A stretch of 64,000 nt of DNA from Pseudomonadales bacterium (GCA_012103505.1 WLWP01000002.1:124001-188000); one strand, 5' to 3'. Shown: positions 17,376 through 27,414, counted from the stretch's first letter. The notes: a model not told the origin generated them from the sequence alone. Numbers and translations: made by a program.

Positions 17376-17671
17376 TTAAAACGGACGCCGATCGCCGCCG
17401 CGACCACCGCCACCGCCACCACCATCACGACGCCCTTTGCTCTGAGCTTCATTTACACGTAATGGGCGGCCTTGTAGATCCTGGCCATTCAGTGCTTCGA
17501 TCGCTTGATCAGCACCGTCTTCCAATTCCACAAAACCAAAACCGCGAGAACGACCACTTTCGCGATCCGTAATAACGACAGCTGAGGCCACTGAACCATA
17601 CTCACTAAATAGCTGCTGAAGGTCATCATCGCTGACCCCCCAGGCGAGGTTACTACGTAGAGTTTTTTCAT
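17376..17671 (-). pseudogene. RRM RNA-binding protein gene with a frameshift near the start
   Basis: A small glycine-tailed RRM protein of the bacterial RbpA type, normally about 98 residues. The natural start is the ATG at 17671 with GGAG 6 bases upstream, giving MKKLYV, the beginning of RNP2. After that the frame runs into unrelated sequence. From about base 17653 the RRM continues in the +1 frame as SNLAWGVSDDDLQQLFSEYG. It goes on through RNP1 (GRSRGFGFVEL), NGQDLQGRPLRVNEA and a Gly/Arg tail to the stop at 17376. Expected MKKLYVSNLAWG would be restored by one extra A in the GTAGTAAC stretch. So this is a one-base deletion in the organism, a read error, or recoding. The RRM frame itself has no normal start codon upstream of the junction. 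Confidence 0.85.
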
Positions 17672-17912
17672 TTGATCTCCAATTGATCAGTACAGTTGTG
17701 CCACTCGGGCACTACTTCCGTAACAATATATGTCGGACTCATCCGACTCCCTTGCCAACCAATCGAACATCGAACTCAAGCAAACAAACCAAGATCCAAG
17801 CACGTACAGAGGCAATTCTCGAAGACTATCGAAAGAAACGATGCTTAACAAATGAATATTCAGGCACAAAAAAGGGCGCCCGAGGCGCCCTTTAGAGTCT
17901 AAATCGTGAGAT
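17672..17912. other. Intergenic region between the RRM gene and the TonB receptor gene
   Basis: No gene is supported here. On the minus strand it carries the terminator of the TonB receptor gene at its right end and must contain the promoter of the RRM gene. No convincing -35/-10 pair was picked out. Confidence 0.4.
17866..17893 (-). terminator. Intrinsic terminator of the TonB receptor gene
   Basis: A 10-bp perfect stem (AAAGGGCGCC and GGCGCCCTTT) with a 3-base loop lies 20 bases past the receptor stop. Read on the minus strand it is followed by a run of T residues, so it terminates leftward transcription. Confidence 0.88.
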
Positions 17913-20801
17913 TTAGTTGTTACCACTCAGTGAGTAAGAAACTTCCAAGCCCCACAAACGAGGTACTGTAGTACCCGCTGTGTGACGGAAAAACTCGCCC
18001 TCACCTTGTCGTAGCACCTGCAGGACACCGACATCGTCAAACACGTTGTTGACGAATGCGGATATGATCCAATTGTTGCTTGCAGACTTCCATGTGGCTC
18101 GAAGGTCGAGGCGATCATAGGAATCAGCCTTTTCTGCTTCGGACTCAAATGGTGAGTAGTACACTTCGTCGATCCAGTTGTAGACACCGAAGAAATCAAT
18201 CGAAGAGCCGCCATCTAACGGCAGAGAGTAGCTACCCCACAGGGCATACTTCAGCTCTGGCACCTGCAACAGCTGGTTGCCATTGATGTTCTGGACCAAT
18301 GAGTTTGCATCCGGGAACAACGACTCTGGCGTATTCACTTGAGCAGGGTCTTGGATGAACAAGTCTTCTGTGTACTCACTCGGTGTCCAGCTGAAGTTAC
18401 CGCCGAAGGACCAGTTGTCTGTCGCGAGCCAAGTCACTTCAGCTTCTGCACCCATGATCTCAGCACCGGGTGCTTCGAGAACGGAAGTGGTCGTACCTGG
18501 TGCACCACCGGCAACTAAAGGCGGTGTTACTTCTGTTGCGACTGTATGAATCGTTTCATAGTCGTAGTAGTAGAAGGAACCATTCAACTGCATGCTGCCA
18601 TCGAGAAGCTGCATTTTGTAACCGAACTCGTACGCTAGTAGCTCCTCTGGATCGTAGTCAGGCGTAGCGCTGAAGAAGACCAGGTTGTTACCACCTGATC
18701 GATATCCAGAGGTCGCTGACAGATAGAGAAGGATGTTGTCGCTGGCGTTATAATCAAGATTAATACGACCTGTAACCTCTGTATCCGTACGATCAAATGC
18801 TCTATAGACACTGAGACCGACCGGAATACCACCATTGACGGCACGTGGTGTGCCAACGAATCCACCTGGCGCAGTCGCGTCCGCTACAACACCACCATTC
18901 AGTAGGTTGTAAGTGAACAAATCTGGGATCGGGGTAAATGCAATCAGTGCACCCGCCGCAACTTCTGAATATCTGAACAAGTTCTCTTCTGCGCTCAGAT
19001 CATCCTCTGCGTAGCGAAGACCAAATGTCAGGGTAAACACTTCGTCAATATCCCACACACCTTGAGTGTATGCAGCAAATGCATCACGTTCTGTGCGCGT
19101 GTGGTACAGAAGGTCACTACCGGCACTGTTAATGCCGTGAGAGACATTTAGATCAGCGTTCGTGCCATCATCTCCAAGCCAACGAGTGATGTGGAGATTG
19201 TTGTTCGCGGCCGGAGCAGGGTTACGCGATGCGTAGTTAACTGCACAAGTCGGGGTTCGGGTCGCAGGATCCATACAACGATCTCTCGCTGAGTGCAAAG
19301 TAGCCATCGGTCCCGTGCCGAAGAATGCGCCGTCAATACCTGTTGCATCGTTGTACGCGTTCAAAAATCGATCATCGCCGACTGTTGAATAGAAGTCACC
19401 ACGCTGATCAATTTCCGCTTCGTAGAAGAAGATTCCCGTGGTGAACGACAATGCTGGTGTAATGTCGACGAATGCTTGGAATTCATGGGATGAATACGTC
19501 GCCTCGTGATTCACGTAGAACTGGCGATCTTCGAACAGTGAGCCCGTATTGTCATCGTCAGTTGTGCGCTGATAGACGAGCGTGTTGTTACCAAAGATGT
19601 ACTTCAGCTCAACACTGTCGTTCAGATCCCAAGCTGCTGTAAATTGCACACCTTCTTGGTCGAAGCGTTCTTGGTTAATACCGTTTGTCGCTGCACAAAG
19701 GTCACTGCCATCAATGTCGCCATCAAATACACAGCGATTGTAAGCAGCTGCTGTATCCGGATTGGTCACACCAAAGCCGTCAAGTGATGCCGCTGCGTTT
19801 CTAAAGCCAGCAAACTCAGCAAGGTCAACCCCTAGACGATTGTGTTGTGCTTGCACATTCGCACCCGTAGACGGGTTGGTGAAGTTCAAAATAGGCTGTG
19901 TTGCGTCATACCAGGTGTTCTGCGCAAAGTTCGCAGGATCAGTGTTGGTCGTATCAATTGCACGATAGCCGGGGACAATGTTAGTCGTGTTCCGGAAGCC
20001 TTGGCCTTCTTCGTTCAATACAACCAAGCCACCACCGTTCGCACCACCGAAGGGACGATCAATGTCCATTTCGTTGTAACGTACATCGAAGGTCATCGTG
20101 TCATTTGGCGTCCACTGCAGCTGTACAGCATAGTTTTCGGTACCGAGGCCATCGAGATAGCTACCTTGGCCAATCTCTTGGATCACACCTTCGCGATCAC
20201 GGAGACTGAAGTTGGCTCGACCGGTTAACACACCGTCAATAAGAGAACCGTTGATCATGCCGTAGTACTCTTCAGTACCAGAGGCACCGACGATCGTCTT
20301 GACGGCATAGTCAAATTCTTCATGGGGTTGCTTATAAAGAATGTTCATAGCACCACCAACCGCATTACGGCCGTACAGTGTGCCTTGAGGTCCACGCAGG
20401 ATCTCAATACGCTCAACATCCCAGAAGGTTGCAGCTGTCGCTGTTAACAAGTCTTCTGAATAAACACCATTCATGTAAGTTGCTACACCAGGGTCACCAC
20501 CTAGTGCACGGAAGTTACGACCTACGCCTCTGACTGTCGCGTCATAAGGTTGGATCGTGGTTGCAGGTATGAAGTTCTGCAGATCTTCCTGATTACGAAT
20601 GCCAAAATCTTCCAGCATTTCGCCTGTGAATGCGGTGATTGAGATAGAAGTATCTTGAACAGATGCTTCCCGTCTCTCAGCAGTAACGATCACTTCTTCG
20701 ATCTGTCTGCCTTCAGCCGCTAGAACATTTGCCGGTGCCACGCTACATACAAGACTTGCAAGTAAAACGTAGGCGCCAGCTCCCCTCAGATAAGCTTTCA
20801 C
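17913..20801 (-). CDS. TonB-dependent outer-membrane receptor
   Basis: A 962-residue receptor. I start it at the GTG at 20801, which has GGAGA 7 bases upstream and gives a good signal peptide (MKAYLRGAGAYVLLASLVC... to A-N-V-L-A-A). A longer frame to 21053 adds residues with no export signal. A TonB-box-like EEVIVTAERRE follows, then the plug domain with VRGVGRNFRALGGDPGV and RIEILRGPQGTLYGRNAVGGAMNI. The rest is a long beta barrel ending in LWGLEVSYSLSGNN, a slightly unusual last residue because such barrels mostly end in Phe or Trp. It imports a ligand through the outer membrane using TonB energy. The ligand is unknown; no transporter or hydrolase sits next to it. Single gene with its own terminator. 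Confidence 0.93.
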   Translation of the reverse strand: MKAYLRGAGAYVLLASLVCSVAPANVLAAEGRQIEEVIVTAERREASVQDTSISITAFTGEMLEDFGIRNQEDLQNFIPATTIQPYDATVRGVGRNFRALGGDPGVATYMNGVYSEDLLTATAATFWDVERIEILRGPQGTLYGRNAVGGAMNILYKQPHEEFDYAVKTIVGASGTEEYYGMINGSLIDGVLTGRANFSLRDREGVIQEIGQGSYLDGLGTENYAVQLQWTPNDTMTFDVRYNEMDIDRPFGGANGGGLVVLNEEGQGFRNTTNIVPGYRAIDTTNTDPANFAQNTWYDATQPILNFTNPSTGANVQAQHNRLGVDLAEFAGFRNAAASLDGFGVTNPDTAAAYNRCVFDGDIDGSDLCAATNGINQERFDQEGVQFTAAWDLNDSVELKYIFGNNTLVYQRTTDDDNTGSLFEDRQFYVNHEATYSSHEFQAFVDITPALSFTTGIFFYEAEIDQRGDFYSTVGDDRFLNAYNDATGIDGAFFGTGPMATLHSARDRCMDPATRTPTCAVNYASRNPAPAANNNLHITRWLGDDGTNADLNVSHGINSAGSDLLYHTRTERDAFAAYTQGVWDIDEVFTLTFGLRYAEDDLSAEENLFRYSEVAAGALIAFTPIPDLFTYNLLNGGVVADATAPGGFVGTPRAVNGGIPVGLSVYRAFDRTDTEVTGRINLDYNASDNILLYLSATSGYRSGGNNLVFFSATPDYDPEELLAYEFGYKMQLLDGSMQLNGSFYYYDYETIHTVATEVTPPLVAGGAPGTTTSVLEAPGAEIMGAEAEVTWLATDNWSFGGNFSWTPSEYTEDLFIQDPAQVNTPESLFPDANSLVQNINGNQLLQVPELKYALWGSYSLPLDGGSSIDFFGVYNWIDEVYYSPFESEAEKADSYDRLDLRATWKSASNNWIISAFVNNVFDDVGVLQVLRQGEGEFFRHTAGTTVPRLWGLEVSYSLSGNN

Positions 20802-21145
20802 GCAATTTTCTCCAACGATAGTTATAAAACATGCAGGGGGGAATAAGCCGCCGCCAACATACTCGCAGGTCGCAAGCACGCCGGTGCACCTTAAATTCGG
20901 GCAAACCGAACCCCTCTCCATTTTGCCCGCGGACCTTAGTATAGGTCTCATTGTTGGTCTTAAGGCAATTTCCCGGGCGCATTTATAGGCTTGTGAACCG
21001 CTGCTGTCAATACGACTTTGTAAGTGTCCGACAGCAAAAAAATTACATGTCAAATCAGTAAGATAGCGTTGCCAATATGGTTTCTATAACAAGATATTTT
21101 TAGTAACTTGAACGCTTACACAAGCACCTTGCTGTGGAGGCAAAA
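20802..21145. other. Divergent promoter region between TonB receptor and small exported protein
   Basis: No gene is supported in this stretch. It must hold the promoters for the receptor (minus) and the small exported protein (plus). A TTGCCA near 21071 is followed by AT-rich sequence, but spacing to a good -10 box is not convincing, so no promoter is called. Confidence 0.4.
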
Positions 21146-21616
21146 ATGCGTTGTTCAGCTCTACTTCTGATACTCACCAGCGCGTTCCTCGCAAGCTCCG
21201 CGTCCGCTACCGAATCCAGGCAGGCCCTCACTTCGGGAGAGCAACCGCCGTGGCTCCAGCCGGATGTACTGAGGGCTGCGGTCGCGATTGAGCTTTCAGA
21301 AGCGCAAAAACCACAGTTCCAACAAGCCATTTCTGACCTCATCAACGGTCAGATCGGTGCGACCAATCGCCTCCTACGTGGTAACAATGTCTCTAATCTC
21401 AAACGTCGGATTAAATCGTCAACCAATCGGCAGTTTATGAAGATGGATCAGTCTGTGGCCGAGTTCTTGTCACCACCACAATTCGAGCGATATCAAGCAT
21501 ACCGAACAATCCTGCGAGCCAGTCTAAACCAGTGGGTGCTCAAGCGTGGCAGCACCAATCCAGACTCGAAGGGTAAGGCACACTCGACTTTGACTAACGA
21601 AGGATACGGGCACTAA
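21146..21616 (+). CDS. Small exported helical protein of unknown function
   Basis: A 156-residue protein. The ATG at 21146 has GGAGG 6 bases upstream and is preferred over a GTG at 21134. Residues 1-20 are a signal peptide ending A-S-A-S-A-T. The mature part is mostly charged and helical, with ELSEAQKPQFQQAISDLI and later EFLSPPQFERYQAYRTIL. These two L-S-x-x-Q-x-x-x-[FY] turns are reminiscent of, but not clearly the same as, periplasmic CpxP/Spy-like or LTxxQ proteins. I do not recognise the family. Its last 4 bases overlap the convergent Nudix gene. Confidence 0.7.
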   Translation: MRCSALLLILTSAFLASSASATESRQALTSGEQPPWLQPDVLRAAVAIELSEAQKPQFQQAISDLINGQIGATNRLLRGNNVSNLKRRIKSSTNRQFMKMDQSVAEFLSPPQFERYQAYRTILRASLNQWVLKRGSTNPDSKGKAHSTLTNEGYGH

Positions 21617-22146
21617 CGCAGCCATTTTCGCTGCATGCGAAGGAGTGATTCTTCCGAACTATATTCCGGGAGATCACAAATCGGCACCCACCTAAGATCA
21701 TTGGATTCTTCGCTGACTACGTAGTCCTTACTTTTCGCCCCAAATGCGAACCGTACGTCGTAGTGGAAATGCGCCGGATCCCCCTTCCGCTCGGGTATGA
21801 GATGAACGTCAAGATCAAAGATCCGACGCTCGAGAAAGTCCACGGCCAAACCCGACTCTTCGCGAGCTTCCCTATCAGCAACTGCAGGTGTATCTGGATC
21901 TCCATCACTGTGACCACCAAGCTGAACCCAGATATTGAGTTTCTTGTGGTGCGTCAGCAAAACCGAAGTCCGCTCGGGATCAACCACCCAGGCAGATCCT
22001 GTGATATGCCCATCTGACCAGCAGTCCCTCTCAAAGCAGCGCGTCTCACGACTAACAAACGCAACAAAACGATCAACGGTCTCATCCTCACCCGGATGGC
22101 TCGCGGCGTACTCGCTAATTAGATCCAGCAGTTTGCGTCTGTGCAT
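21613..22146 (-). CDS. Nudix hydrolase
   Basis: A 177-residue Nudix protein. The Nudix box reads G-G-H-S-D-G-D followed by A-x-x-R-E-A-R-E-E-S-G-L, with the Glu residues that bind Mg. The family cleaves a nucleoside diphosphate linked to another group; the substrate cannot be told. The stretch before the box (TSVLLTHHKKLNIWVQLGGH) places it among the Nudix proteins with a His-rich, LGGH version of the box. Convergent with the small exported protein, 4-base overlap. Confidence 0.9.
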   Translation of the reverse strand: MHRRKLLDLISEYAASHPGEDETVDRFVAFVSRETRCFERDCWSDGHITGSAWVVDPERTSVLLTHHKKLNIWVQLGGHSDGDPDTPAVADREAREESGLAVDFLERRIFDLDVHLIPERKGDPAHFHYDVRFAFGAKSKDYVVSEESNDLRWVPICDLPEYSSEESLLRMQRKWLR

Positions 22147-22191
22147 TTCAATCCTTATGCTCGATTCTCAATTTAACAGAAGGGAGAGACC

Positions 22192-22479
22192 ATGATTGGG
22201 GTCATCGCAAAATTGAACGTTAAAGCAGAAGCGTCTGCAGAATTTGAAGAGGTTTTTCTGACTTTGAGTGAGGCCGTACGTGCCAATGAGCCTGGGTGCA
22301 TCATGTACCAGTTGTGCCGCGACGATGAAGGCAACTATGTCGTTATGGAAATGTATGAAAGTGAAGAAGCACTAGCGGCACACGGTCAGTCGGATCATTT
22401 CAAAGCGGCCGGTGCAGGTTTCAAGGGCAAAATGGGTGGACCACCCGAAGTCACCCGTATGGCTGCTGTTACTCGCTAA
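22192..22479 (+). CDS. Antibiotic biosynthesis monooxygenase (ABM/YgiN-like) family protein
   Basis: A 95-residue dimeric alpha/beta-barrel protein of the ABM superfamily. Typical features are the start [58 protein letters not shown], and a C-terminal strand. Members include quinol monooxygenases (YgiN) and small haem- or cofactor-independent oxygenases. GGGAGAG precedes the ATG. It overlaps the end of cobT by 4 bases on the opposite strand. Confidence 0.87.
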   Translation: MIGVIAKLNVKAEASAEFEEVFLTLSEAVRANEPGCIMYQLCRDDEGNYVVMEMYESEEALAAHGQSDHFKAAGAGFKGKMGGPPEVTRMAAVTR

Positions 22480-24287
22480 TCCTTTATCTCAAATAGTTCT
22501 GCCAGCTGGTCGGTCATTGCACCGCCCAGCTGTTCGGCGTCTGTAATCGTGACCGCTCGCATATAGTGGTGGGTCACGTCATGACCAATCCCGATTGCAA
22601 CCAGTTCGACCGGCGAATGACTCTCGATCATATCGATTGCATACTTTAGGTGCTGCTCTAGATAATTACTCGGGTTTACCAACAGTGTTGAGTTGTCCAC
22701 TGGCAAGCCGTCTGAGATCACCATCAATATTTTTCGCTGTTCGGTGCGCGTGACGATACGGTTATGCGCCCATATTAGCGCCTCACCATCAATGTTCTCC
22801 TTCAGCAATTCCTCGCGCATCATGAGACCCAAATTGCGGCGAGTCCGACTCCACGTATCATCCGCTGCCTTGTAGATAATGTGGCGCAAGTCATTGAGGC
22901 GACCGGGGTTTGAAGGCTTGCCTTCATTGATCCACTGTTCTCGCGACTGGCCACCGCGCCAAGCTCGCGTGGTGAAGCCAAGGATTTCAACCTTGACGGA
23001 ACAACGCTCAAGTGTGCGGCCGAGTATGTCGGCGCACATCGCGGCAATCGTGATCGACCGGCCACGCATCGAACCAGAGCTATCTATCAGTAAAGTGACG
23101 ACGGTGTCCCTGAATTTCATTTCTTTTTCTTGCTTGTACGCAAGAGGATTCATCGGATCGATAATGACTTGGCTTAATCTTGCGGCATCGAGGATGCCCT
23201 CTTCGAGATCAAACTCCCAAGTTCGATTCTGTTTGGCCATCAACCTTCGTTGCAACCGATTGGCAAGTTTTGATGTTGTGTGATGAAGAGAAACAAGCTG
23301 TTGGTCCAACAGCTGTCGAAGCCGCCCCATCTCTTCGGTATCACACAGCTCCTCGGCTCGGATCGTCTCGTCAAACTCTTCAGTAAACGATTCATAGTTG
23401 ATGTCGACAGCGATGCGACCAGCATCATCCGGCATAGGTACGGGGGCTTCATCGGGATCGGCCTCGGCACCGGCCTCATCCATATCGACGTCGGCGTCCA
23501 TCTCGACCATTGTCGCATCACCATCGGCGTTTTCGTCGCCCATGGACTCATCATCTAAAACCACATCTTCTGGACTAAAATCGGACTCTGCGTCCTGATT
23601 TTCATCCATGGTTTCAACTTCATCCTGATTCTGCTCGCCGTCATTCTGATCGTCGAGATCGGCTGCCAGACCTAGGTCCGCGATTATGGAACGACAAAGC
23701 GTGGCAAATTCTGCTTGGTCTTGGACATGTCCTTTCAGGGATCGAATCTGCTCACCAGCATGCGATTCCACATGCTCGCGCCAGAAACGGACAACATTTT
23801 CGGCGCTCGGTGGTAGTTCCCGTCCAGTCAGCTCCTGACGAACCAACAAGCCAACGGCAACCGACAGCGGCGCTTCAGTCTCCGCCGTGATCGAATCGAA
23901 CGCTGCTTGCTGACACTGAGTCTCTAATCGCGCATCCAGGTTCTGCGCCACGCCTTCCATATGCATGCTACCGATTGAGGCTATGCGTGCATCCTCGATC
24001 CACTCGAACATCTCTTGAGCAGGGCCACCTTGCGGAATGTAACGTGTGTGCAAACCAGCGTCGTGATGGCGCATTTTTAGGGCAAACTGATCACCAACCC
24101 CACGTATCGAGTTCACTTCCTGTTCGGAACAACCTACTGTCGGGAGTGGCACTCGCATGCGTGTGCCACGTGCAGTTGGGGCACCCGGACCAAACGTAAC
24201 TTCGAGTTCGTCATCCTCGGCGATCGCACGCATCGTCGCAGTCATTGCGCGCTTAAACGGTTCTAGCGGGTTCTCAGCTTCGTTCAT
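22476..24287 (-). CDS. cobT: Aerobic cobaltochelatase subunit CobT
   Basis: A 603-residue protein matching CobT: an N-terminal domain, a long acidic middle (about residues 215-300, rich in Asp/Glu such as [14 protein letters not shown]), and a C-terminal VWA domain with [16 protein letters not shown] and later [10 protein letters not shown]. The [21 protein letters not shown] end is characteristic. CobT and the AAA+ subunit CobS form the motor that drives CobN to insert cobalt into hydrogenobyrinic acid diamide. cobS lies just upstream (16 bases between genes). cobN is not in the window, which is common because it is often unlinked. Confidence 0.92.
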   Translation of the reverse strand: MNEAENPLEPFKRAMTATMRAIAEDDELEVTFGPGAPTARGTRMRVPLPTVGCSEQEVNSIRGVGDQFALKMRHHDAGLHTRYIPQGGPAQEMFEWIEDARIASIGSMHMEGVAQNLDARLETQCQQAAFDSITAETEAPLSVAVGLLVRQELTGRELPPSAENVVRFWREHVESHAGEQIRSLKGHVQDQAEFATLCRSIIADLGLAADLDDQNDGEQNQDEVETMDENQDAESDFSPEDVVLDDESMGDENADGDATMVEMDADVDMDEAGAEADPDEAPVPMPDDAGRIAVDINYESFTEEFDETIRAEELCDTEEMGRLRQLLDQQLVSLHHTTSKLANRLQRRLMAKQNRTWEFDLEEGILDAARLSQVIIDPMNPLAYKQEKEMKFRDTVVTLLIDSSGSMRGRSITIAAMCADILGRTLERCSVKVEILGFTTRAWRGGQSREQWINEGKPSNPGRLNDLRHIIYKAADDTWSRTRRNLGLMMREELLKENIDGEALIWAHNRIVTRTEQRKILMVISDGLPVDNSTLLVNPSNYLEQHLKYAIDMIESHSPVELVAIGIGHDVTHHYMRAVTITDAEQLGGAMTDQLAELFEIKD

Positions 24288-24303
24288 CGTCGACTAGCGT
24301 GGG

Positions 24304-25308
24304 TCACACACTTTTTAGGGAGATCCCTTCGGTGGCATCACCGAGATCGTCGCCCATACATCGCTGGTAATACTCCGCCACTATCGGACGCTCCAATTCA
24401 TCACACTTATTCAAGAACGTCACGCGAAAGGCAAAACCGAGATCACCAAAGATCTCCGCATTTTGCGCCCACGTTAGGACAGTTCTCGGTGACATGACGA
24501 TCGACACATCGCCGTTAACAAATCCTTTACGTGTCAAATCCGCAACACTCACCATGTTACTTACGGTGCGGCGACCAGCGTCAGTCTCTTCGTAGGACTT
24601 CGCCTTACCACAGACAATCTCACATTCAGCATCGTGCGCTAGATAGTTCAACGTCGCGACAACACTCCAGCGGTCCATCTGACCTTGGTTTATCTGTTGC
24701 GTGCCATGATAGAGCCCGGTTGTATCACCCAGGCCAACCGTATTAGTCGTTGAGAAAAGTCGGAAGTAAGGATGCGGTGTAATGACTTTATTCTGATCGA
24801 GAAGCGTTAACTTACCTTCAACTTCAAGCACTCGTTGGATCACGAACATTACGTCCGGACGACCTGCATCGTATTCATCAAACACGAGTGCGACTGGATG
24901 CTGTAACGCCCAAGGTAAAATACCTTCACGAAACTCTGTTATCTGCTTGCCGTCTTTCAGGACGATGGCATCTTTGCCTACTAAATCAATCCGGCTGATA
25001 TGCGAGTCTAAGTTCACTCGTATACAAGGCCAGTTGAGACGTGCTGCCACCTGTTCAATATGGGTGGATTTACCCGTACCGTGATAACCTTGAATCATCA
25101 CACGGCGGTTGTGGGAAAATCCGGCAAGGATCGCTAGGGTCGTATCGCGGTCAAATCGATAGTCCTCATCTATTGCTGGAACATAGTCTGTCTTAGTAGC
25201 AAATGATGGGACTGAAAGGTCCATATCGATGCCGAATGCATCGCGGACATTGACCTCGGAATCAGGTTGATTAGCCGTACTTAAATCGGCGGCCGGTTGC
25301 TCGCTCAC
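24304..25308 (-). CDS. cobS: Aerobic cobaltochelatase subunit CobS
   Basis: A 334-residue AAA+ ATPase with Walker [22 protein letters not shown], Walker [14 protein letters not shown], sensor [20 protein letters not shown] and the family-specific QMDRWSVV segment. The GTG start has GGGAG 5 bases upstream. It forms ring complexes with CobT for cobalt insertion in the aerobic B12 pathway. Transcribed with cobT and divergently from the PQQ dehydrogenase gene (87-base gap). Confidence 0.95.
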   Translation of the reverse strand: MSEQPAADLSTANQPDSEVNVRDAFGIDMDLSVPSFATKTDYVPAIDEDYRFDRDTTLAILAGFSHNRRVMIQGYHGTGKSTHIEQVAARLNWPCIRVNLDSHISRIDLVGKDAIVLKDGKQITEFREGILPWALQHPVALVFDEYDAGRPDVMFVIQRVLEVEGKLTLLDQNKVITPHPYFRLFSTTNTVGLGDTTGLYHGTQQINQGQMDRWSVVATLNYLAHDAECEIVCGKAKSYEETDAGRRTVSNMVSVADLTRKGFVNGDVSIVMSPRTVLTWAQNAEIFGDLGFAFRVTFLNKCDELERPIVAEYYQRCMGDDLGDATEGISLKSV

Positions 25309-25395
25309 GTGGCTCCCTTACTTTTGAATTAGGCAAGCGGACTATTGTAAGCAACCACAGGCAAAAAGCAGTAAAAAAACGAGGGACTCAAACAG

Positions 25396-27414
25396 ATGTT
25401 GCACAGATTGGTAAGTAAAACGGTCACAGGTCAACACATCAGACGTTTGCGGGCGCTCTTTCTGGCCTCACTTACGCTTCTCGTCTGTCCTATGCCGATT
25501 TTCGCCGCAGACCCATCGAACTCTGACTTGCCTAGCTCTGATTGGCCTCGCTCTGACGGGCTTAACTCTGACTGGCCTAACTCTGATTGGCCTAACTCTG
25601 ACTGGCCTAACTACGGCAACAACAAAGGCTCATCTAAGTTTGCCCCATTGGCGCAGATCGATGGCGAGAACGTTAGCGATCTGGTCTTCGCCTGGACATG
25701 GGCGACACCCGACAATACAGTCGTCAAAAGCCAGCCCAGTCTCACGCCGTGGAGCTTTAAGGTCACACCGCTGAAGGTGGGTAATCGCTTGTTCACAAGC
25801 ACCTCACTCGGCTTTGTTGCCGCACTTGATCCCGTTACAGGCAAAACTCTGTGGCAATTCGACACCCAAACCTATGCCGACGGCAGACCTACCAATTTGG
25901 GTTTCAACCACCGCGGCGTGGCGTACTGGTCTGATGACGGTGAGGCGCGCATCCTCATGCCAACCAACAACGCCTATCTGTGGTCACTGGATGCCAAGAC
26001 TGGCAAGCCGGATCTGAGCTTCGGCAATGGTGGACGCGTCGACCTCACCGTTGGACTTGGACGCGAAATCGACCGCAAACTCTATTCAGTAATCTCTTCA
26101 CCCATGGTAGTCGGAGACATTGTAGTCGTTGGTTCGTCGATCATGGATGCTCCGAAAACACAGAAGATGCCACCCGGTCACGTCCGCGGCTTCAATGTGA
26201 AGACAGGCGAGCAAGTTTGGATTTTCAATACGATTCCGCAACGCGGCGAGTTCGGCAGTGAAACTTGGGCAGATGGCGCTTGGCAATATTCCGGTAACAC
26301 CAACGTCTGGTCCGGGATCAGCGCCGATCCCGAACTCGGCTACATCTACTTTCCCACAGGAACGCCGACCAACGATTGGTACGGCGGCCACCGTGTTGGC
26401 CATAACCTCTTCGCTGAGAGCTTAGTCTGCGTGGATGCCAAAACTGGCAAACGGGTTTGGCACTTTCAAATGATCCACCATGGTCTATGGGATTATGACC
26501 TACCTGCGGCGCCAACTCTGATCGATATTCCCACCCAAGAAGGCGTGGTTAAGGCTGTCGCTCAAGTCTCCAAACAGGCATTCGTCTATGCTTTTAATCG
26601 GGTTACAGGCGAGCCACTTTGGCCAATCGAAGAACGCCCAGTGCCACCCTCGGATATACCCGGAGAGGTGGCATCGCCCACCCAACCTTTTCCAACCAAG
26701 CCATTACCATTCGACCGACAGGGATTGAGCGACGATGATTTGATCGATTTCACACCCGAACTTCGACAAGAAGCTCTTGAACTTGTGGCACCATTCCGTC
26801 GTGGTCCGATTTACACACCGCCATCGCTTCAAGGCACGATCAACATGCCTGGCTGGGGTGGCGGCGCAAACTGGAGCGGTGCGGCATACGATCCAGGATC
26901 CGGGCTCTTCTACGTGCCAAGCGTCACTGGACCCATGGTTGTCGTTTTGAAAGAAGGCAATCCTGATGAAACGGACTTTCGCTATGTCCGCAGTTCATCG
27001 GTGACCCGTATTCGTGGTCCAAAGGGGTTGCCACTAACCAAGCCACCTTATGGTCGAGTAACCGCAATCGACATGATCAGTGGTGATCATCGCTGGGTAG
27101 TCCCGAATGGGGATGGTCCTCGACAGGCGGTCATCGATCAGGGCATCCCGGACCCGGGCCCCTTAGGCGGTCGTGGCACAGGCCCCTTGCTTACCGAAAC
27201 AGCACTCTTTATTGCCCAGCCTGGCCAACAGGGTAAAAGTGAGCACGTCCTGCGCGCTTTTGACAAACAAACGGGCGGGGTTCTCGGTCACGTTCGCCTT
27301 CCAGCGGCACCTTTCGGTACGCCTATGACGTACATGCACGACGGCAAACAGTACATTGTTATCGCGTCTGGGATGGCACAAGACACAAAACTGGTTGCTC
27401 TAAGACTCCCTTAA
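25396..27414 (+). CDS. Periplasmic PQQ-dependent quinoprotein dehydrogenase
   Basis: A 672-residue quinoprotein with a signal peptide (LRALFLASLTLLVCPMPIFAA) and an eight-bladed propeller. Typical blocks are W-P-N-Y-G-N-N-K-G-S-S-K-F-A-P-L at the start of the mature domain, VTGKTLWQFDT, YVPSVTGPMVVV and GGRGTGPLLTETALF. The mix suits the soluble glucose/sorbosone/alcohol dehydrogenase branch that uses PQQ and donates electrons to the respiratory chain. There is no C-terminal haem domain. Before the propeller is an odd low-complexity segment, six copies of an S-D-W-P-N-like pentapeptide coded by 15-bp repeats (25519-25608). The substrate is unknown. GAGGGA lies 9 bases before the ATG. It is divergent from cobS. 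Confidence 0.88.
   Translation: MLHRLVSKTVTGQHIRRLRALFLASLTLLVCPMPIFAADPSNSDLPSSDWPRSDGLNSDWPNSDWPNSDWPNYGNNKGSSKFAPLAQIDGENVSDLVFAWTWATPDNTVVKSQPSLTPWSFKVTPLKVGNRLFTSTSLGFVAALDPVTGKTLWQFDTQTYADGRPTNLGFNHRGVAYWSDDGEARILMPTNNAYLWSLDAKTGKPDLSFGNGGRVDLTVGLGREIDRKLYSVISSPMVVGDIVVVGSSIMDAPKTQKMPPGHVRGFNVKTGEQVWIFNTIPQRGEFGSETWADGAWQYSGNTNVWSGISADPELGYIYFPTGTPTNDWYGGHRVGHNLFAESLVCVDAKTGKRVWHFQMIHHGLWDYDLPAAPTLIDIPTQEGVVKAVAQVSKQAFVYAFNRVTGEPLWPIEERPVPPSDIPGEVASPTQPFPTKPLPFDRQGLSDDDLIDFTPELRQEALELVAPFRRGPIYTPPSLQGTINMPGWGGGANWSGAAYDPGSGLFYVPSVTGPMVVVLKEGNPDETDFRYVRSSSVTRIRGPKGLPLTKPPYGRVTAIDMISGDHRWVVPNGDGPRQAVIDQGIPDPGPLGGRGTGPLLTETALFIAQPGQQGKSEHVLRAFDKQTGGVLGHVRLPAAPFGTPMTYMHDGKQYIVIASGMAQDTKLVALRLP
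25519..25608 (+). repeat. Six 15-bp in-frame tandem repeats (N-S-D-W-P units)
   Basis: Unit consensus AACTCTGACTGGCCT, six copies, the last three nearly identical (differ only C/T in one place). They code for N-S-D-[WL]-P just before the native DWPNYG of the quinoprotein propeller. The native motif apparently seeded the duplication. Confidence 0.92.

Noticed and set aside
17489-17671. 60-residue minus-strand frame starting MKKLYV as a separate gene
   Set aside because: Only the first six residues are meaningful. The rest is the RRM gene read out of frame after a one-base deletion.
17687-17926. 79-residue minus-strand frame downstream of the TonB receptor
   Set aside because: It overlaps the terminator hairpin of the receptor and has no family features.
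20802-21053. N-terminal extension of the TonB receptor to 21053
   Set aside because: The extension has no export signal and places the true signal peptide 84 residues in; the GTG at 20801 has a good ribosome binding site.
22476-25308. CobS/CobT as a second MoxR/CoxE-like pair of unknown function
   Set aside because: Both proteins carry cobaltochelatase-specific motifs and the usual gene order, so the B12 assignment is better.
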